Assembly (NCBI GenBank): GCA_023953615.1
Contig: JAMLJH010000002.1
Coordinates: forward strand, 62,001-126,000
Origin: Verrucomicrobiia bacterium
GTDB taxonomy: Bacteria > Verrucomicrobiota > Verrucomicrobiia > Limisphaerales > JADLHS01
Length of the DNA: 64,000 nt
Direction: 5' to 3'
The notes under the pieces were generated by a model. The model worked only from the letters and a program-made list of their open reading frames with translations. It was not told the origin of the DNA and did no database searches. How positions within the stretch are numbered: the stretch's first letter is position 1; each line of letters starts with the position of its first letter. Below are positions 60,736 to 64,000 of the stretch, one piece after another. The position numbers and the translations under genes were made by a program.

Positions 60736-61554
60736 ATGAATCGTTTGCTTTACGTGGCCGCCGCAGAAACCGCCGGTGCGCCTGCGGTTGCCGCCGGTAA
60801 AATGCCCGGACATTGGTTGCTCGCCAAAATGGGCAAGCGCGTGCTGCGTCCGGGAGGATTGGAACTTTCCCGGGTGATGCTGGAGCGGCTGGCCATTCAA
60901 AGTCGCGACGCAGTGGTGGAATTCGCGCCCGGCATGGGCGTCACGGCGCGCATGACTTTACGCAAATCCCCCGCCAGTTATACGGCGGTGGAGCGCGACG
61001 CCAAGGCGGCTGAGCGGGTCAAAAACTATCTGAGCGGTCCCACCCAACAATGCCAGTTGGGTAGCGCCGAGGAAACGGGGTTGCCGAGTCAATCCGCCAC
61101 TGTCGTTTACGGTGAGGCGATGTTGACCATGCAGGGGACGGAACAAAAACAGCGCATTGTGGCCGAGGCGTTTCGATTGCTTAAACCCGGTGGTCGTTAT
61201 GGCATTCACGAGATGACCTTGGTGCCGGACGATCTGCCGCTGGAGATCAAGCAGGACATCAATCGCACCATGACGCACAGCATTCACGTCGGTACCCGCG
61301 CGCTCACCGTTCGGGAATGGCGGGAACTGCTCACGGCGGCCGGATTTCAAATCCAGTCGGAAATCACCGCGCCCATGCTGCTGCTTGAACCGTTGCGCAT
61401 CTTTCGCGACGAAGGATTCTTCCGCGCCCTGCGGTTTGGTTTCAACGTGCTGCGCACGCCCGAAGTGCGTCGGCGCGTGCTGGCCATGCGGCGCACTTTC
61501 CGCCGCCAACGCGCGCACATCGGCGCGCTGGCACTCGTGGCGGTTAAACCGTGA
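60736..61554 (+). CDS. Class I SAM-dependent methyltransferase
   Basis: A 272-residue cytosolic methyltransferase. The SAM-binding motif is VVEFAPGMGVTARMTLRKSP (Gly-rich loop after strand 1), with the acidic residue in YTAVERDAKAAERV. LGSAEETGLPSQSATVVYGE and FRLLKPGGRYGIHEMTLVPD are typical of the UbiE/methyltransferase-11 group. ATG 60736 follows GGAG, with the usual spacing. Substrate is unknown. It follows the SCO gene by 133 bases and may be a separate transcript. Confidence 0.85.
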   Translation: MNRLLYVAAAETAGAPAVAAGKMPGHWLLAKMGKRVLRPGGLELSRVMLERLAIQSRDAVVEFAPGMGVTARMTLRKSPASYTAVERDAKAAERVKNYLSGPTQQCQLGSAEETGLPSQSATVVYGEAMLTMQGTEQKQRIVAEAFRLLKPGGRYGIHEMTLVPDDLPLEIKQDINRTMTHSIHVGTRALTVREWRELLTAAGFQIQSEITAPMLLLEPLRIFRDEGFFRALRFGFNVLRTPEVRRRVLAMRRTFRRQRAHIGALALVAVKP

Positions 61555-61617
61555 ACGCCAACCCGCGCGCTGGTTTTGCGTCTTGGCACGCTGACGCCGA
61601 CCTTTTAGTTTCCGCCT

Positions 61618-62379
61618 GTGTTTCGGCCTTGCATTGATCTGCGCAACGGAAAAGTCGTCCAAATCGTGGGCGGCACGTTGAGCGATGATTCCCGCGGCGT
61701 GCAAACCAACTTCGTCTCCGAACGCTCGGCCGCGTGGTTTGCGGAACTTTATCGGCGTGACGGTCTGACCGGCGGTCACGTCATCATGCTGGGGCCGGGC
61801 AATGAAACAGAAGCGCGCGGCGCGCTCGCCGCCTACCCCGGCGGTTTGCAAATTGGCGGTGGCGTCAACGCCACCAACGCGGCCGACTGGCTGACCGCCG
61901 GTGCGTCTCATGTGATTGTCACCAGTTGGGTGTTTCGTGAGGGCCGCGTGGATTGGGCGCGTTTGGCCGAACTGCAACAGCGTGTCGGCAAAACCCGGTT
62001 GGTGTTGGATTTGAGCTGCCGCATTCGCGATGACCGGTATTTTGTGGTGACCGATCGCTGGCAGAAATTCACCGAAGTCACCTTGTCCGCGGCGACCCTG
62101 GAAAAGTTCGCTGATTATTGCGCGGAGTTTTTAATTCACGCGGTGGACGTGGAGGGGCTGTGTCGCGGCATTGATCGCCGGTTGGTAACGCACCTGGCGG
62201 AATGGTCGCCGTTGCCAGTCACGTATGCCGGGGGCGCGAATTCACTGGCGGATTTGGAAACCGTCACCGCGCTGGGGCGGGGGAAGGTGCATTTAACCAT
62301 CGGTTCGGCACTGGATATTTTCGGGGGAACTGGCGTGCGGTATGCCGAGGCGGTGGCGTTCAACCAAAACCGCTGCTGA
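61618..62379 (+). CDS. hisA: Phosphoribosylformimino-5-aminoimidazole carboxamide ribotide isomerase, eukaryotic type
   Basis: A 253-residue TIM-barrel enzyme of histidine synthesis (ProFAR to PRFAR). The N-terminus FRPCIDLRNGKVVQIVGGTL, with the loop GHVIMLGPGNE, resembles yeast/plant HIS6 more than bacterial HisA. GLQIGGGVNATNAADWLTAG and the acid at RLVLDLSCRIRDDRYFVVTD are also in that style, and AVDVEGLCRGIDRRLVTHLA is the second half-barrel. Start GTG 61618; no ATG fits. No other his gene lies nearby apart from the unrelated hisS. Confidence 0.88.
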   Translation: MFRPCIDLRNGKVVQIVGGTLSDDSRGVQTNFVSERSAAWFAELYRRDGLTGGHVIMLGPGNETEARGALAAYPGGLQIGGGVNATNAADWLTAGASHVIVTSWVFREGRVDWARLAELQQRVGKTRLVLDLSCRIRDDRYFVVTDRWQKFTEVTLSAATLEKFADYCAEFLIHAVDVEGLCRGIDRRLVTHLAEWSPLPVTYAGGANSLADLETVTALGRGKVHLTIGSALDIFGGTGVRYAEAVAFNQNRC

Positions 62380-62441
62380 CTCCGGTGCAAGATTTCATTG
62401 CCGTTCCATTGCGCCAACGTAACATTCGATTCAACAAACCT

Positions 62442-64000
62442 ATGAAAAACCTGACCACCGTGTGGATTCTGACCGGCATTGTCACTTTGAGTTTTGGAAC
62501 AATCCCTGAGGCGCGCAGCCAGGCGGCGGACTTGGGCGAACCGCCCGCCGCGCCGACCGATCTCTCCGGCTTGCCCCGGCCCACCGGGATTTACAGTGTC
62601 ACCGGCGGCTTTACCGTGGACGCCAATTCGCGCGAGCAGGTGCGTTCGTTTTACAACGCGGTTTATCTGGCTTCCGAAGGCGTGCCCATGGCAACAAGTT
62701 CCGATGTGGCCAGTTGCACGCCGGGAACCAACTCGCTCGCGTACCGCGAGGCGGTGTTGCGGCGCATCAATTGGTTTCGCGCCATGGCGGGATTACCCGC
62801 CAGCGTCACGTTTGATGCGACCGCCAATGCGCGCGCGCAACAAGCGGCGGTGGTGATGTCACGTAACGGCGCGCTCAGTCATTTTCCGGATAACACCTGG
62901 CTTTGTTACACCGGTGACGCCGCCAACGCCGCTTCCAACTCCAATCTCGCGATTGGCAATGCCGGGGCCGACGCGATCACCGCCTACATCTGGGATTACG
63001 GAGCCAATAACACTGCGGTCGGACATCGGCGTTGGTTGCTGTATCCGCAAACCCAGATCATGGGCACGGGCGATGTGCCCAGCACCAACGGGTTTGGTGC
63101 CGCCAATGCCACCTGGGTTTTTGATGGAAACTACGGTGGTCCGCGTCCCGCCACCCGGACTCCTTTCGTGGCGTGGCCGCCGGCCGGTTATCTGCCGTAC
63201 CAACTGGCCTATCCGCAATGGTCGTTCGCGTTGACCAATGCGAACCTCTCCGGCGCCAACGTCACCATGCGAAGCAATGGCGTGAGCGTCGCGGTTTCGA
63301 TTCAGCCGTACACAACGGGCGTTGGCGAAAACAGTGTGGTCTGGGTGCCGATGGGCCTGAACTACACCAGCACCAGCGCGAAGATGCCGTTCAATGGCGC
63401 GGATACCACGTATTCCGTCACGGTCACAAATATCCAATACGGCTCGGTGATCACTGGGTTTACGTACACCGTCACGCTGTTCGATCCGCAGGTGCCCGGC
63501 AATGATTACGCGCCGCCAACGCTCAGCGGCCCGGCGAATCCAGTGGTCGGCGAAGGAAACGGTTACAGTTTTACCTCTGTGCCCAATGCGGACGGCTATG
63601 AATGGCGCGTGAGTCAGACGGCGCCTTACGATTTCACCGACGGCGCCGAAACCGGTCTGGGAAATTTTACGGTGCAGACCACCGCGGGTTATGCGGTGCG
63701 AGATTCGAGCGTGAAAGCATCCGGATCTTACTCGTTCCATCTGGCTCACCCGGAGCCCGGGGATCAGCTTCTGACCTTGAACCAGGCATTTGTGCCACAG
63801 GCTGACGCCACGCTCACCGTGAAAAGTCGGTTGGGTGTCGCTACGAGTGATCAGGTGGCTGCAATTCAAATCTCAGTTAATGGCGGTTTGAGCTGGGAGG
63901 ATATTTATACTCAGCCGGGATCGAATGGAGCGGGAGAAAGCTCGTTTACGACTCGCTCCTTTGGGTTGGGAGCTTTCGCCGATCAGAAGGTCCGGTTGCG
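62442..64000 (+). CDS. Exported CAP (SCP/PR1) domain protein, truncated by window edge
   Basis: Open from ATG 62442 to the right edge, over 519 residues with no stop. Signal segment KNLTTVWILTGIVTLSFGTI. Residues ~95-215 are a CAP/SCP domain: VLRRINWFRAMAGLPASVTF, AQQAAVVMSRNGALSHFPDN and NTAVGHRRWLLYP carry the conserved His/Glu-type groove residues. After it come beta-rich segments (SVTVTNIQYGSVITGFTYTV) and a region starting at ~385 (FTDGAETGLGNFTV) that looks like a LamG/anchor-type beta domain. It is probably a secreted or surface protein. The C-terminus lies outside. Confidence 0.82.
   Translation, partial: MKNLTTVWILTGIVTLSFGTIPEARSQAADLGEPPAAPTDLSGLPRPTGIYSVTGGFTVDANSREQVRSFYNAVYLASEGVPMATSSDVASCTPGTNSLAYREAVLRRINWFRAMAGLPASVTFDATANARAQQAAVVMSRNGALSHFPDNTWLCYTGDAANAASNSNLAIGNAGADAITAYIWDYGANNTAVGHRRWLLYPQTQIMGTGDVPSTNGFGAANATWVFDGNYGGPRPATRTPFVAWPPAGYLPYQLAYPQWSFALTNANLSGANVTMRSNGVSVAVSIQPYTTGVGENSVVWVPMGLNYTSTSAKMPFNGADTTYSVTVTNIQYGSVITGFTYTVTLFDPQVPGNDYAPPTLSGPANPVVGEGNGYSFTSVPNADGYEWRVSQTAPYDFTDGAETGLGNFTVQTTAGYAVRDSSVKASGSYSFHLAHPEPGDQLLTLNQAFVPQADATLTVKSRLGVATSDQVAAIQISVNGGLSWEDIYTQPGSNGAGESSFTTRSFGLGAFADQKVRL

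Noticed and set aside
60958..61977. 339-codon minus-strand frame
   Set aside because: Spans two genes on the other strand with clear motifs; low-complexity translation.

Overview
The window looks like a chromosomal segment of a free-living Verrucomicrobiota bacterium, most like the Pedosphaera/Limisphaerales group. The reasons are: two H-X9-DG type pseudopilin-like proteins with the [13 protein letters not shown] leader; many large exported proteins with LamG-like, InlB-like and TSP3-like modules that end in an RFYRV-type tail; moderately high GC; few strong Shine-Dalgarno sites; and GC-rich palindromes scattered between genes. No phage, plasmid, CRISPR or rRNA/tRNA gene was seen. Taxonomy is an inference from gene style, not from a marker gene comparison.

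Layout. 1-3.3 kb: tail of a membrane protein, a pseudopilin-like protein, and IMP dehydrogenase (guaB). 3.3-7.6 kb: a REP-associated tyrosine transposase (RAYT) flanked on both sides by tandem ~120-bp repeats. A third array of the same repeat lies between two S9 peptidase genes. 7.7-12.1 kb: an exported S9 peptidase, an overlapping exported protein, and a convergent GH57 glycosidase. 12.3-14.9 kb: a decayed toxin-antitoxin-like pair, a short unlisted gene, and a long low-complexity protein. 15-20.4 kb: an MglA/MglB-type polarity module. It has a receiver-DUF4388-roadblock protein, a small roadblock-like protein and a helical protein on the minus strand, facing a Pro/Ala-rich roadblock protein, MglA and MglB on the plus strand. 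20.5-24.5 kb: an esterase and an exported protein. 24.6-27.2 kb: a carbamoyltransferase/SxtJ/DUF5989 cassette. 27.3-38.6 kb: a beta-helix protein, a TIM-barrel glycosidase, a Gfo/Idh/MocA oxidoreductase, a PIG-L deacetylase, an M23 peptidase, a GlcN6P-isomerase-like protein and RNase HII. These suggest polysaccharide and amino-sugar use plus wall turnover. 39-47 kb: two paralogous giant exported proteins, one carrying a calcineurin-like phosphoesterase, and a second pseudopilin. 47-54 kb: HU/IHF, hisS, malQ, DUF5679 protein, a double NDK-domain protein, a TatD hydrolase and a CBS protein.

54-64 kb: folB beside a HAD-NUDIX fusion that could supply the two dephosphorylation steps before FolB. 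A nitrite-respiration cluster follows: a multi-TM heme-copper-oxidase-like protein, NirK with a fused cytochrome c, a formylglycine-generating-enzyme-like protein, an SCO protein and a methyltransferase. Then come a eukaryotic-type HisA and a CAP-domain exported protein that runs off the right edge.

The most notable items are the RAYT with its covarying 120-bp repeat arrays, the MglAB-centred signalling module, the HAD-NUDIX/FolB pair, and a shared C-terminal module on five otherwise different exported proteins. All functions are assigned by reading the translations; no database search was run.
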